Positions 1 to 8,931 of a DNA stretch of 64,000 nucleotides are shown here, in pieces. Origin of the DNA: Bacteroidota bacterium (GTDB lineage: Bacteria > Bacteroidota > Bacteroidia > Chitinophagales > Chitinophagaceae); contig JAFAEM010000006.1 in the NCBI GenBank assembly GCA_023424015.1, positions 186,001 through 250,000 of the forward strand, given 5' to 3'. Positions within the stretch are counted from its first letter, which is position 1. Each line of letters starts with the position of its first letter. The notes under the pieces were generated by a model. That model saw only the letters and a program-made list of their open reading frames with translations. It was not told where the DNA came from and made no database searches. The position numbers were made by a program, and so were the translations under genes.

Positions 1-2608
1 TGTACTCAGCATTTAAATTAAGGCCATAGGTAAACCGGGGAATGGTGCTACCTACGATAACATAATCGCTGGCATTGATAATATCGTCTTCATGCGGATT
101 TTGGTTTACATACCTGATATCGCCAGGTGCTAATACTCCAATTTGCGCGGAATGCTGGTTTATTTCATCCTGTGTTTTAAAATATCCATCAGCCTGTAAA
201 GCGAAGATTGAATTAATTGGATGTCCTTCCCTGCTAACTACAAGACCCGACTCACTTACACCTTTCAAATCCAGGACTGTATTCTTAACATCTGAAATAT
301 TGAATGTTATTCCATATTTAAACGCCCGGCTATTATCACGATAAGTTAGCCCTGCATCCCATCCAATATTTCTGACCTTCCCGGCATTTTGAAAAGGTGC
401 ATCCAGGCCTATGCTCAATGGGATATCCAATTCCAGTAATATGTCGTAAGTGATTTTATGGTACCAGTCAAAATTCAAGGTAAGATTCCTGAATACGGTA
501 AGATCGAATCCAAGGTTTGTCATCTTTGATGTTTCCCAGGAAATATCTTCGTTATTCATCTCATTCAGCGCAGCTATAGGTACAATTTGTCCGCCGAGAG
601 AATAAGAGCCGAGACTAAGGGTAGAAGCAAAAGGATAAGTACCAATATTCTGGTTACCCAAAGTGCCCCATGAAGCGCGCAGCATCAGATTTGAAATAAA
701 ATCGATATCCTTCATAAATGACTCAGAAGAAACTCTCCAGCCCGCGGAAACGGAAGGGAAAAAGCCATACTTCCTGCCTTTTGCAAACCGTGATGATCCA
801 TCATAGCGTGCATTCACTTCTAACAGATACCTGGAATCAAAATCATAGTTGAAGCGACCAAAGTAAGACTGAAGTGCCCATTCCGATGCATTACCACTTG
901 CCTCGCGATTGTCCTGCAATCCCGCATCAAGTACCCGGTAGTCCGGGAAAGTAAATCCATCACGGTAGGCACGGAAACTTTTTGTCTTATAGGTTTCTAC
1001 TGAAGCACCCACCAATAACTTCAGGCCATGACGGTCAAAGTCCTGGGTGGCGGTTAAGTAACTATAATAATTACCGTACATCGACCGAACGCTTCGTTGG
1101 GCCAGGGTGGAGCGCTCCGGACGCGTAAACAAGGGACTTCCATCAAGCTGATAAGTCTGAATGGCCTTGTTAAAATTGTCGTTATATAATTCTTCGAATC
1201 GGGGTTGAGCAAGAAATTCTGCCGAAAGCCATTTGAAAGGTTTGTAGTTCAACACGAATCTTCCCAATAATTTCATATGTTCCTCTACTAGTGAACCTCC
1301 CGCAGGACCTGAAAAGGCGATGGGGTTCTCACCATTCCAGGCTTCACCATACACACCATTTGAATATTGTCCGGGCTGAATCGCGGGTATACGGTTCATC
1401 TGGAGAAAGACTGAAGTCAAACCCGGCCCGGGTTCGGTGGTGATGTTCTTGATAAATTGAACATCTGCCTGTATACTTACTTTGTCGCTTAATCTTACAT
1501 CTGTATTATTTCTGAAAGAATATCTTTTGAACCGTGAGGTTTCAACAATACCTTTCTGATCAAGATAACCTGCAGAGGTCAGGAAACGTACTTTGCCGCT
1601 ACCTGAGTTAACCGATAGATTATGATTGTGCATCACTCCTGACCCGCGTAGCACTTCTTTCTGCCAGTCCGTATTGGGATACTTGTCCGGATCAGAAGCC
1701 ATATTTGTTCTGTACTCCTGGATAAAGGCATCAGAAAAAAGTGGTGAAGCGCCAGAGTTAGTATGTGCCAGGTTGATCATTTCCATGTGGTCGATAGCAC
1801 CAACTTTCTGGGGCAGGTCAGTTGGATCCTGTACACCTACATAAGCATGATAATTTACTTTCAAACCTCCTGAAGCTCTTTTGGTGGTTACCAATATAAC
1901 ACCATTGGCAGCCCGGGAACCATAGATAGCCGATGATGCGGCGTCCTTAAGTACGTTGATCGTTGCGATCATGTTGGGGTCTATCGAATTCATATCTCCT
2001 TCCACTCCGTCGATCAAAACAAGAGGATTGGAATTATTGAGCGTACCAATACCCCGTACCCGAATGGTTCCGTTGCTACCAGGAGCACCAGATGAGTTGG
2101 TGATGGTTACTCCCGGGGCAACACCCTGCAAAGCCGTTGATGTACTTGCGAAGGGTCGTGATGCCAGGTCGCTGGTCTCGATTACTGACACCGAGCCGGT
2201 CAGATTGGCTCTTTTTTGTGTTCCGTATCCAATTACAACCACCTCACCCAGGCTTTGTGGCTCTGATTTTAATGCAATATGCAATTCGCCATTACCACCT
2301 GCAGCTACTTCCTGTGTGATCATTCCCACAAATGAAAAAACCAGCACAGTTTTGTCTGAGGGTACCTGGATGGAAAATCGTCCCTGTTCATCTGTTGAAG
2401 TTCCCGTCTCCGTATTTTTTAGCTTGACGGAGACCGATTGAATGGGTTGTCCGGTTTCATTCGTTACAGTCCCCTGTACTACACGACCCGTTACCTGGGA
2501 AAAAACTAAGGGTGATAGTAAAATGGATAAAAAAAGAAATAAAGAAAGGGGGAGAATCCGCAGTCTGGCCTGACTGGGGTGAAAATCGCAGCAGTGATTT
2601 TTTTTCAT
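1..2608 (-). CDS. SusC/RagA-family TonB-dependent outer-membrane receptor (3' end cut by window)
   Basis: This gene encodes an outer-membrane beta-barrel that imports oligosaccharides or other large nutrients with energy from TonB. Translation from the ATG at 2608 gives a basic, hydrophobic signal peptide (about residues 1-38), a carboxypeptidase-regulatory-like beta-sandwich (about 42-115), and a plug domain carrying the SusC signature around 'LVLIDGVEGDMNSIDPNMI' and 'KDAASSAIYGSRAANGVI'. The barrel region runs to the window edge, so about 869 codons are seen and the C-terminus is missing. It is divergent from a DeoR-family regulator 372 bp away, which suggests regulation by it. Its SusD partner should lie just outside the window. 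The substrate cannot be told from sequence. Confidence 0.93.
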   Translation of the reverse strand, partial: MKKNHCCDFHPSQARLRILPLSLFLFLSILLSPLVFSQVTGRVVQGTVTNETGQPIQSVSVKLKNTETGTSTDEQGRFSIQVPSDKTVLVFSFVGMITQEVAAGGNGELHIALKSEPQSLGEVVVIGYGTQKRANLTGSVSVIETSDLASRPFASTSTALQGVAPGVTITNSSGAPGSNGTIRVRGIGTLNNSNPLVLIDGVEGDMNSIDPNMIATINVLKDAASSAIYGSRAANGVILVTTKRASGGLKVNYHAYVGVQDPTDLPQKVGAIDHMEMINLAHTNSGASPLFSDAFIQEYRTNMASDPDKYPNTDWQKEVLRGSGVMHNHNLSVNSGSGKVRFLTSAGYLDQKGIVETSRFKRYSFRNNTDVRLSDKVSIQADVQFIKNITTEPGPGLTSVFLQMNRIPAIQPGQYSNGVYGEAWNGENPIAFSGPAGGSLVEEHMKLLGRFVLNYKPFKWLSAEFLAQPRFEELYNDNFNKAIQTYQLDGSPLFTRPERSTLAQRSVRSMYGNYYSYLTATQDFDRHGLKLLVGASVETYKTKSFRAYRDGFTFPDYRVLDAGLQDNREASGNASEWALQSYFGRFNYDFDSRYLLEVNARYDGSSRFAKGRKYGFFPSVSAGWRVSSESFMKDIDFISNLMLRASWGTLGNQNIGTYPFASTLSLGSYSLGGQIVPIAALNEMNNEDISWETSKMTNLGFDLTVFRNLTLNFDWYHKITYDILLELDIPLSIGLDAPFQNAGKVRNIGWDAGLTYRDNSRAFKYGITFNISDVKNTVLDLKGVSESGLVVSREGHPINSIFALQADGYFKTQDEINQHSAQIGVLAPGDIRYVNQNPHEDDIINASDYVIVGSTIPRFTYGLNLNAEY

Positions 2609-2980
2609 ATCAGCTTGGTTTTTGACATTTTTAAATTTTCAACCATTCCCTTATAATTTGTTCCATTCGTTAGCGAAATGCTTTAATAGAATAAATGACA
2701 CCCAGGCAATCACCAAACTGCCATCTTGCAAATTCTCAGGAAATCGGGGTTGAAAGAGCAATCGTTTACGGAGTAAATTTTATAAGAACCAAATTTTAGC
2801 CGTTAACCGTAACCAAATGTAACAAAATTTAATTTTATTAAACAAAATAAAACAAAAAGAAATAATTTGCAACCTAAAAATGCCGTTTTGGAGTGTTTTG
2901 GGGGTTGTGGATGGAAAGATTTTGTAAGTCTTTGAAAATGTTGAGAAAAACAACAAATTTGTAAAACCAAGCTTTATCGC
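2609..2980. promoter_or_regulatory. Divergent AT-rich regulatory region between susC-like gene and deoR-family gene
   Basis: This 372-bp gap has no gene. The 10-mer AAACCAAGCT stands just upstream of both start codons: at 2964-2973 for the plus-strand regulator and, inverted, at 2612-2621 for the receptor. Three AACAAAA runs start at 2821, 2841 and 2851, spaced by 20 and 10 bp, so they lie on one face of the helix. The plus-strand promoter is TTTG at 2931-2934, 19 bp, then CAAATTTG at 2954-2961 (one mismatch to TAnnTTTG). Operator function is inferred. Confidence 0.5.
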
Positions 2981-3748
2981 ATGAAAACAATAACAGAACG
3001 CCACCAGTTTATACTGAACAAATTGCGGGAAAAGGGTAAAGTCAACATCCCCCAACTCATACAAGAAATGAAAGTGAGCGGGGTGACGGTGCGAAAGGAC
3101 CTTAAACTCCTGGAAGAAAAAAAATTACTTTTTCGCACCAGGGGTGGCGGCTCCATCAACAACCCTTATGCGGTGGAGCGACCCATCAATGAGAAAGAGT
3201 TTATTAAATCTGATGAAAAAAAGCGCATAGCAAAGGCAGCGCTTCCGTTGATCGGTCAAAATGATTCGATTATGATCGGGTCAGGTACCACCGTGTTTGA
3301 ACTGGCGCGACAGCTGCATCCCGAAAAAAGATTAACCGTGATTACACCCGCCCTGAAAGTATCCCTGGAACTATGCAACCGGCCCAATGTTGAAGTTCTC
3401 CAGCTGGGTGGACTGGTACATCAAAGTTCTTCTTCTGCCGCGGGCTCTTTTGCTGAAAAGATACTCGACGAACTTTCCTGTGGTGTTTTATTCCTGGGAG
3501 TGGATGGCATTGATCTCGAACATGGACTTTCCATCACCAACCTGCTCGAGGCAAGCCTGAACCAGAAAATGATCGGGCTCGCGCAAACCGTGGCCGTGAT
3601 GGCCGATAGTTCAAAGTTCAACCGCCGCGGTCTGGGCAAAATTTGCAACCTCGACCAGGTCGATTATATCATCACCGATAACGATATCAATCGCGACACC
3701 GTGGCACAGATTGAAAAAACAGGCGTACACATGATCATCGCCGACTGA
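2981..3748 (+). CDS. DeoR/GlpR-family transcriptional regulator
   Basis: This 255-residue protein has the full length and two-domain plan of the DeoR family. Residues about 1-60 form the winged helix-turn-helix ('VSGVTVRKDLKLLEEKK' is the recognition region). Residues about 75-230 form the sugar-phosphate sensor domain, with 'IMIGSGTTVFELAR', 'VDGIDLEHGLSI' and 'ADSSKFNRRG'. Members usually repress sugar catabolism genes and are released by a phosphorylated sugar. It is divergent from a SusC-like receptor gene and shares a leader element with it, so it probably controls that receptor and itself. The ligand is unknown. Confidence 0.93.
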   Translation: MKTITERHQFILNKLREKGKVNIPQLIQEMKVSGVTVRKDLKLLEEKKLLFRTRGGGSINNPYAVERPINEKEFIKSDEKKRIAKAALPLIGQNDSIMIGSGTTVFELARQLHPEKRLTVITPALKVSLELCNRPNVEVLQLGGLVHQSSSSAAGSFAEKILDELSCGVLFLGVDGIDLEHGLSITNLLEASLNQKMIGLAQTVAVMADSSKFNRRGLGKICNLDQVDYIITDNDINRDTVAQIEKTGVHMIIAD

Positions 3749-3760
3749 TTCAATAAAGTC

Positions 3761-4189
3761 TTATTGTTCCGGGTATTTTGTTTTGACAAAGTCAAAGGAT
3801 TCCCTGCACAATTTTTCCAAAACGGCAATATCTATATCTGCAAGCTTTTTCACATAGATACAGGCCTTTCCCATTTTATATTTACCCAAATCCTGCAGAA
3901 GCTTATCGCTCGTCTTCGTTGGTGAATAAACATATAGCGAGAATGCTGCCTTACGCGGCGAAAAGCCGATGACCGGCGCATCGCCCTCATGCCCACTGGC
4001 ATATCTATAATGATACCTTCCAAAACCAACGATGGTTGGCCCCCACATTTCGGGTTTGAAGCCTGACCAATTTCTCATCAGGTCGATCAGCTGGTAGCTG
4101 TCGGTTTTCTTCTGCTCATCGTCAACCGAAGTTTCTATAAATTTCTTTACATCTTCTCCCGTCCAGTCAGTTTTGATCTTGGCTGCCAT
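3761..4189 (-). CDS. DUF1801 domain protein (YdhG-like)
   Basis: The 142-residue protein matches the DUF1801 fold family in length and in its typical pattern: an N-terminal helical part, 'MWGPTIVGFGRYHYRY', 'IGFSPRKAAFSLYV', and a C-terminal 'YKMGKACIYVKKLADID'. It has no signal peptide and is probably cytoplasmic. No enzymatic role is established for the family. It converges with the deoR-family gene (12-bp gap) and does not appear to be functionally tied to its neighbours. Confidence 0.85.
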   Translation of the reverse strand: MAAKIKTDWTGEDVKKFIETSVDDEQKKTDSYQLIDLMRNWSGFKPEMWGPTIVGFGRYHYRYASGHEGDAPVIGFSPRKAAFSLYVYSPTKTSDKLLQDLGKYKMGKACIYVKKLADIDIAVLEKLCRESFDFVKTKYPEQ

Positions 4190-4245
4190 TTGAAAAATTT
4201 AAATGTTTTCTGCAATAATATATTTTCAAGACACTGATTCCTTCG

Positions 4246-4965
4246 TTAAGATAACAATTCCTCCGTTTCTGTATCGTAAACTAATACTCCCTCTGACTGT
4301 TCGTCAAGTTGTGCGATTAATCTGCCATCTTTCGACCAAACCGAACTTCTGCCCACACTTAAAAAATTATCACAGAAACCTACACTGTTGGCCATAAAAA
4401 CAGGCATTGAATATCGTTTAGCTATCACCAGAAAATGCTGAAACGCTTTTTCGACACCATTCGCGGATTTTGCAACGCTCGCAACATAAATGTTTGCGCC
4501 AAGTTCGAACGCGTTAGCCGCATGTGAAAGCTGCAGGCTTTCATAACAGATCGCCGGTGAGATCTTCGCCTTCCCCGATTCAATGATTACCTGCCCTGTG
4601 CCACCCTCGAAATAAGGCAATTCGTCGGAATGCAATTGCTGCTTAGAATAAGTTTGCCTGGCTTGCTGAGGTGTAAAAATTATCATGCTGATCCGGGGAG
4701 TTGTTGCCGACCTCGTCGGCAGACCAACTCCTATGATGATCTTATACTGATCACTGATCTGTTGAAAAATATCGAGTCCACTATCGTCCTGGTGGGATGC
4801 CAGTTCATTTGCCAGCGCAGGCTCATAACCTGTCAGCGATAGTTCAGGAAAGAAAATAGCGTCCGCTTTATATGTCAATGCTGATTCGATAAGCTTCCTG
4901 TGTACTTCGACATTGGCCGAAACATTTCCTTTGAAGGGTCTTGCCTGAGCGATGCCAATTTTCAT
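4246..4965 (-). CDS. Carbon-nitrogen hydrolase (nitrilase superfamily)
   Basis: The protein has 239 residues and belongs to the nitrilase superfamily, which hydrolyses amides or nitriles. The catalytic Glu is in 'FFPELSLTGYEP' (about residue 41), the Lys is probably in 'YSKQQLHSDELPYFEGG', and the nucleophilic Cys is in 'PAICYESLQLSHA' (about residue 140). It starts directly with 'MKIGIAQARP', as is typical. It is somewhat shorter than the usual 260-280 residues but appears complete. The substrate is not predictable. It is a single gene with no operon partner. Confidence 0.88.
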   Translation of the reverse strand: MKIGIAQARPFKGNVSANVEVHRKLIESALTYKADAIFFPELSLTGYEPALANELASHQDDSGLDIFQQISDQYKIIIGVGLPTRSATTPRISMIIFTPQQARQTYSKQQLHSDELPYFEGGTGQVIIESGKAKISPAICYESLQLSHAANAFELGANIYVASVAKSANGVEKAFQHFLVIAKRYSMPVFMANSVGFCDNFLSVGRSSVWSKDGRLIAQLDEQSEGVLVYDTETEELLS

Positions 4966-5128
4966 TTTTCATTAATTTAGGTCGCTTGATTACCCCCTTC
5001 CAGGTCAGCCACCACTATTTGTTAAACATCAAATATTACGTCAGCTTATTTAATTTTCCAGCTTGCCTGCATTTTTTTTTTGAGAAATATTTTTCAGGAA
5101 CCAAACTATTGCCCCGGACGGTGAAAAT

Positions 5129-5779
5129 TTAACCGGCTTTCTGTGTGAGGATGGCTTGGCTCCGGGTGAGATCAACGGGATAGTATTTCTGATTAATCAG
5201 GTAGGCAACAATTAAATTGGGTATCCAGCTTAGCCAGGATACGATCGCATATGCTGTGTTGAAATCACCAAAAATGGAAATAAATATAGGAAGATAAATG
5301 CGTAGCGTCACGGCGGCCAGGCATGTAGCATAGCTATAAACCATCATCCTTTGATGACTAGTAACTTTCTTACGTCGAATGTCATTATAAGCTTTGAACG
5401 TCGTCACAAACCAGGTGACACCCATTCCTACGAATCCGACAGCCGGAACAACTCCACCTGTTGCAAAGAAGGCAATATAGATTGCAGTGATTGCGCTGGC
5501 CAAAACCGATATAACGTAGATCTTACCAATTTTTCTATGTAAGCTTTGGTTTCGATTTCGCCACTTGGAAACAAACTGGCTCCAACCGATCAGCAGGGCA
5601 ATGCCACCCGTCGTAATATGGGTGTAGAAATTTACATTCCATACTGTGCTGGATAAGACCGCATCACTCTTCTGATTGAGCAATCCAAAACGTCCGTCGA
5701 CCAGTAAATAGATAATTGGATAAACTCCAACCATACAGGCAAGTGATGCAAGTAATAAAAATGGTAATTTTTTGACCAT
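5129..5779 (-). CDS. DUF2306 family integral membrane protein
   Basis: This 216-residue protein has a hydrophobic N-terminal segment ('FLLLASLACMVGVYPIIYLL') and about five more membrane segments. The conserved short loops 'HRKIGKIYVISV' and 'SHQRMMVYSYATCLAAVTLRIY' are typical of the DUF2306 group. It is predicted to sit in the inner membrane; its function is unknown. It stands alone between the nitrilase-family gene and the tRNA gene. Confidence 0.82.
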   Translation of the reverse strand: MVKKLPFLLLASLACMVGVYPIIYLLVDGRFGLLNQKSDAVLSSTVWNVNFYTHITTGGIALLIGWSQFVSKWRNRNQSLHRKIGKIYVISVLASAITAIYIAFFATGGVVPAVGFVGMGVTWFVTTFKAYNDIRRKKVTSHQRMMVYSYATCLAAVTLRIYLPIFISIFGDFNTAYAIVSWLSWIPNLIVAYLINQKYYPVDLTRSQAILTQKAG

Positions 5780-5939
5780 TGGAATATCTAAGAAATTTGT
5801 TGTTAACGGTCACAAATTTACATTCCGCAGGAGGAGGCGTATCCACGAAACCGGGAATCTAAGCCAACCCAGGCTTCAAAAGTAAAAATACTCCAGACCA
5901 TCGGGACGCTCTGGTCGCAACATACCATGGGATGAAAAC

Positions 5940-5963
5940 AAAAAAGCCTGCTAAAAGCAGACT
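5940..5963 (-). terminator. Rho-independent terminator of tRNA-Ala
   Basis: On the minus strand an 8-bp stem (AGTCTGCT / AGCAGGCT, one G-U pair) with a TTT loop is followed by six T. It begins 10 nt after the tRNA 3' end. Confidence 0.85.
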
Positions 5964-5972
5964 TAATTTTTG

Positions 5973-6046
<74 letters not shown>

Positions 6047-6092
6047 AACGGGGCAGCAAAAATAAGGGATTTGCAATTAAAATGAAAGGTAG

Positions 6093-6542
6093 TTAGTCTT
6101 CTTCCTCTTCCTCGTTTAGAGGGTCATTAGACTCCGACTCAAATGCGTTTTCACCGCTTTCATATGTGCCGTTCTCATGCTTTTTACTAAACAGGGAAGT
6201 GATCATGTTGATGATCTTGTCTTTATTGTCGGCTATAACATGAGATGAGAAGTTTTTCATCAGAAATGGAACTACTGTGCGGGTAATAAACCCGGCTTTG
6301 GATAGAATAATGCGTTTTATCACCATATCGATTATCGCATCGGCAGCAATGGTGAGCATATCATTACGGTTTTCCCTGGATGCAAATTTGCCGGCAACGT
6401 TCAGCGCTTTGCGTACCGGTACCAGTTCAGCTTTGATCATATTAATATCCTGCCTCACCAGGTTCTTTTGCGCGCTAAGCAGCGCATTCAGCCTGGCTTT
6501 TTCTTCCAGCAATTCCTCGTAAGAACTAATGGACCTATTCAT
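6093..6542 (-). CDS. Hypothetical protein with coiled coil and acidic tail (envelope trio, third gene)
   Basis: This 149-residue protein has an N-terminal helical heptad region ('YEELLEEKARLNALLSAQ'), a central part with basic and hydrophobic helices, and a strongly acidic C-terminus ('SNDPLNEEEEED'). No catalytic motif is seen. It overlaps the upstream holin-like gene by 8 bp, so the two are translationally coupled. With the YtxH gene they form a set often found together in Bacteroidota, probably tied to the cell envelope. The function is unknown. Confidence 0.8.
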   Translation of the reverse strand: MNRSISSYEELLEEKARLNALLSAQKNLVRQDINMIKAELVPVRKALNVAGKFASRENRNDMLTIAADAIIDMVIKRIILSKAGFITRTVVPFLMKNFSSHVIADNKDKIINMITSLFSKKHENGTYESGENAFESESNDPLNEEEEED

Positions 6543-6900
6543 ACAATTTTCTTATCACTATATTCCTGATCATTGGAACGATCGTCTTTTTCTTCAGTAC
6601 CACAACAATAACCGCCAGTAAGAGGAAAAACGCGGCTGCCAGCACAAACCCAAGGGCGCGATTATCCAGTAGCGTGCCCAGCCACCAGCCCAATGCAAGA
6701 CCGCCGAACAGTAACATGAAAAACGCAAATACCACCAATAAGATCATGGCAACAGCCCCCGAAGCAATTTCAGAAGCTTTTTGAGTAGCGTTCACAATGG
6801 CAAGCCTGTAGTATGTTTGGGCCAGGTCCTCTATATGATCCACCAGATCCTTGGCATGATCAGACAGATCAGCAGTTTTTTCCTTCGTTTCTTCCATCAT
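6535..6900 (-). CDS. Phage-holin-like DUF1469 family membrane protein
   Basis: The 121-residue protein has two adjacent membrane helices ('AVAMILLVVFAFFMLLFGGLALGWWLG' region and 'ALGFVLAAAFFLLLAVIVVVL' region) after an amphipathic N-terminal helix. This is the layout of the Act_Holin_E/DUF1469 family. Despite the family name, such chromosomal copies are not phage lysis genes: no phage genes occur nearby. It lies 62 bp after the YtxH gene and overlaps the next gene by 8 bp. An envelope role is inferred. Confidence 0.85.
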   Translation of the reverse strand: MMEETKEKTADLSDHAKDLVDHIEDLAQTYYRLAIVNATQKASEIASGAVAMILLVVFAFFMLLFGGLALGWWLGTLLDNRALGFVLAAAFFLLLAVIVVVLKKKTIVPMIRNIVIRKLYE

Positions 6901-6962
6901 TAAACCCAGGTATTAAAAACCGGAGAAGCATTGTGAAATCCTTCTCCGGTAGTGAGCCGATT

Positions 6963-7232
6963 CTAACTGAAACTCTCTTTCATTTTGCCAACCTTTTCCT
7001 CGGCTGCAGATTTGGCATAACGTGCTTTGTCTTTTATATCCTGTGCGCTTCCTTCAGCTGCTTGCCGGCCTCTCTCCCATAAATGACCAAGGCTATCTGC
7101 CCAGTCACCTGCTGTCTTTCTCAACTTTTTACGGGTTTCATTGCCTTTATCGGGAGCGATCAGCATACCTATCACTACCCCGGCAGCTGCGGCACCCAGG
7201 ATACCAAGTAAAACTTTACTCTTCGTGTTCAT
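6963..7232 (-). CDS. YtxH domain protein
   Basis: The 89-residue protein opens with a glycine/alanine-rich membrane helix ('LLGILGAAAAGVVIGMLIAP') followed by 'DKGNETRKKLRK' and a long charged amphipathic helix. This is the classical YtxH pattern, associated with general-stress proteins in other phyla. It is the first gene of the trio. A palindrome TATACA-N4-TGTATA (7267-7282) lies 35 bp upstream of the start. Confidence 0.87.
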   Translation of the reverse strand: MNTKSKVLLGILGAAAAGVVIGMLIAPDKGNETRKKLRKTAGDWADSLGHLWERGRQAAEGSAQDIKDKARYAKSAAEEKVGKMKESFS

Positions 7233-7266
7233 GGCGATAAATTTTAAGAGTTAAGGAATAAAATTG

Positions 7267-7282
7267 TATACAAAAATGTATA
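7267..7282. promoter_or_regulatory. Palindrome upstream of the YtxH trio
   Basis: The sequence holds TATACA, four A, TGTATA: a perfect 6-bp dyad, 35 bp before the YtxH start codon. It may be an operator or part of the promoter; no regulator is indicated. Confidence 0.4.
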
Positions 7283-7388
7283 AAAACCGTACCAGAATAA
7301 CACCCCTCAAGTGAGACTATTTGTTGTCATTTACCTCTACCGCAAAGGCTTGTACTTGCTTCATAGCAACAGATTGGTCCCTATTATA

Positions 7389-7417
7389 CAAAAAGCCCCT
7401 GCTGTTTTCAAGGGCTT
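7389..7417 (-). terminator. Rho-independent terminator of citrate synthase gene
   Basis: On the minus strand a 9-bp stem AAGCCCTTG / CAGGGGCTT (one G-U pair) with a 7-nt loop is followed by TTTTTG. It begins 28 bp after the gltA stop codon. Confidence 0.85.
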
Positions 7418-7444
7418 CGATAAAAATATGAAACGGAATGGGGT

Positions 7445-8770
7445 TTAATCTCCCCAAATATTTTCTTCTCCTTTCAACCATTTCTTCACCAGGTCGGTAG
7501 TCACTGATTTGGGTCTTTCCAAAGCCAGACCTAAAGCTCTGTCCCAGCAAAGACTGCTCAATACGCCGAGTGCACGGCTTACGGCAAACAATACGGTATA
7601 ATATTCATACTCCTTCATCCCGAAATGCACCAGCAAAGCACCACTGTGGGCATCAACATTGGGCCATGGATTTTTTACTTTTCCCAGCGACTGCAAAATT
7701 GGCGGCACTACCTCGTAGATATTCCAGACAGTATTCACCAGCTTGTCATCCGGCATATGTTTTTTGCCAAATTCCATTTGCGCGATAAACCGCGGATCCG
7801 TTTTTCTTAACACCGCATGACCATAACCAGGTACCACTTTACCCTCGCTCAGGGTTTTCTTTACGTATTCTTCGATCTGCTCTTTTGTGGGCGCTTCGGT
7901 TTTCAATTCTTCCTGCATCTCGAAGATCCATTTGATCACTTCCTGGTTGGCCAGTCCGTGCAGGGGACCCGCCAGGCCATTCATACCGGCAGCGTAGCTC
8001 AGGTATGGATCACTCAACGCAGACCCTACCAGGTGCGTTGCATGGGCCGATACATTACCTCCTTCATGGTCGGCATGGATGGTCATATACAATCTCATCA
8101 ATGCCTTGAAGGTATTGTCATCGTAACCCAGCATATGCGCGAAATTACCCGCCCAGTCCAGCAAACCATTGGGTTGGATATGATCACCATTTTTATATTT
8201 ACGACGATAGATATACGCAGCTACTCTCGGCAGGCGGGCAATAAGATCCATCGAATCATCGAACGCCGCCTCCCAGTAATCTTTCTTATTTAAACCCGCC
8301 GCGTATTTCTTAGAAAACTGGCTTTCGGTCTGCAGGGCCATCACTGCTACCACAAACTGAGTCATGGGGTGAGACGTAACCGGTAAAGCTTCTATAGTAT
8401 CGAATACATGATTGGGAACATGGCTGCGTCTTTGCAACACTGAGGTAACATGAAGAACATCTTCCTCTGTAGGCAATTCACCGATCAGCATCAGGTAAAA
8501 TAAACCCTCGGGCAGGGGTTCGGAACCGCCGGGAACCCTGGGCAGCTTTGCTCTAAGTTCGGGAATCGTATAACCCCTGAAACGAATGCCTTCCTGTGCA
8601 TCCAGGAGGGAGGTTTCTGTTACCAGACCGGTAATACCGCGCATTCCCTGGTATATCTGTGATAACTGGACTTCTCCAATCACTTTTTGCCCGTGTTCCT
8701 TCAATAGATCTTTGATCTCAGCGCCCAGTTGATCGGCCTTTATTTTAAACCTTTCTTTTAATATTCCCAT
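7445..8770 (-). CDS. gltA: Citrate synthase, eukaryotic type
   Basis: This enzyme condenses acetyl-CoA and oxaloacetate to citrate, entering the TCA cycle. Catalytic residues are visible: His in 'HADHEGGNVSAHAT', His in 'GLAGPLHGLANQE', and Asp in 'NVDAHSGALLVHFGM'. The sequence, with 'LPRVPGGSEPLPEGL', is the mitochondrial-like subtype rather than the bacterial hexameric one. The open frame runs back to a TTG at 8821; I prefer the ATG at 8770 ('MGILKERFKIKADQ', 441 residues) since it fits the family N-terminus. ATG 8776 is also possible. The gene is followed by its own terminator, so it is monocistronic. Confidence 0.94.
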   Translation of the reverse strand: MGILKERFKIKADQLGAEIKDLLKEHGQKVIGEVQLSQIYQGMRGITGLVTETSLLDAQEGIRFRGYTIPELRAKLPRVPGGSEPLPEGLFYLMLIGELPTEEDVLHVTSVLQRRSHVPNHVFDTIEALPVTSHPMTQFVVAVMALQTESQFSKKYAAGLNKKDYWEAAFDDSMDLIARLPRVAAYIYRRKYKNGDHIQPNGLLDWAGNFAHMLGYDDNTFKALMRLYMTIHADHEGGNVSAHATHLVGSALSDPYLSYAAGMNGLAGPLHGLANQEVIKWIFEMQEELKTEAPTKEQIEEYVKKTLSEGKVVPGYGHAVLRKTDPRFIAQMEFGKKHMPDDKLVNTVWNIYEVVPPILQSLGKVKNPWPNVDAHSGALLVHFGMKEYEYYTVLFAVSRALGVLSSLCWDRALGLALERPKSVTTDLVKKWLKGEENIWGD

Positions 8771-8931
8771 GAACATGCGTTTATAAAAATCTGATAATCT
8801 GGTGGGGATAAAGGTAGGCAATGCCCCTGTAGCAACAAAAAATTGCGCCGTTAAGTTCGAGGGAAAAACAGATATACCGTCCTAAACCTGATATGACACG
8901 AGGCTATCAAATGGCATGGTACAATGCCGTG

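Noticed and set aside
6535..6900. Holin-like protein as sign of a prophage
   Set aside because: No endolysin, portal, tail or integrase genes are near; DUF1469 proteins are normal chromosomal membrane proteins in Bacteroidota.
7317..7550. 77-codon minus-strand frame at the gltA 3' end
   Set aside because: It runs through the gltA end in another frame and across the gltA terminator.
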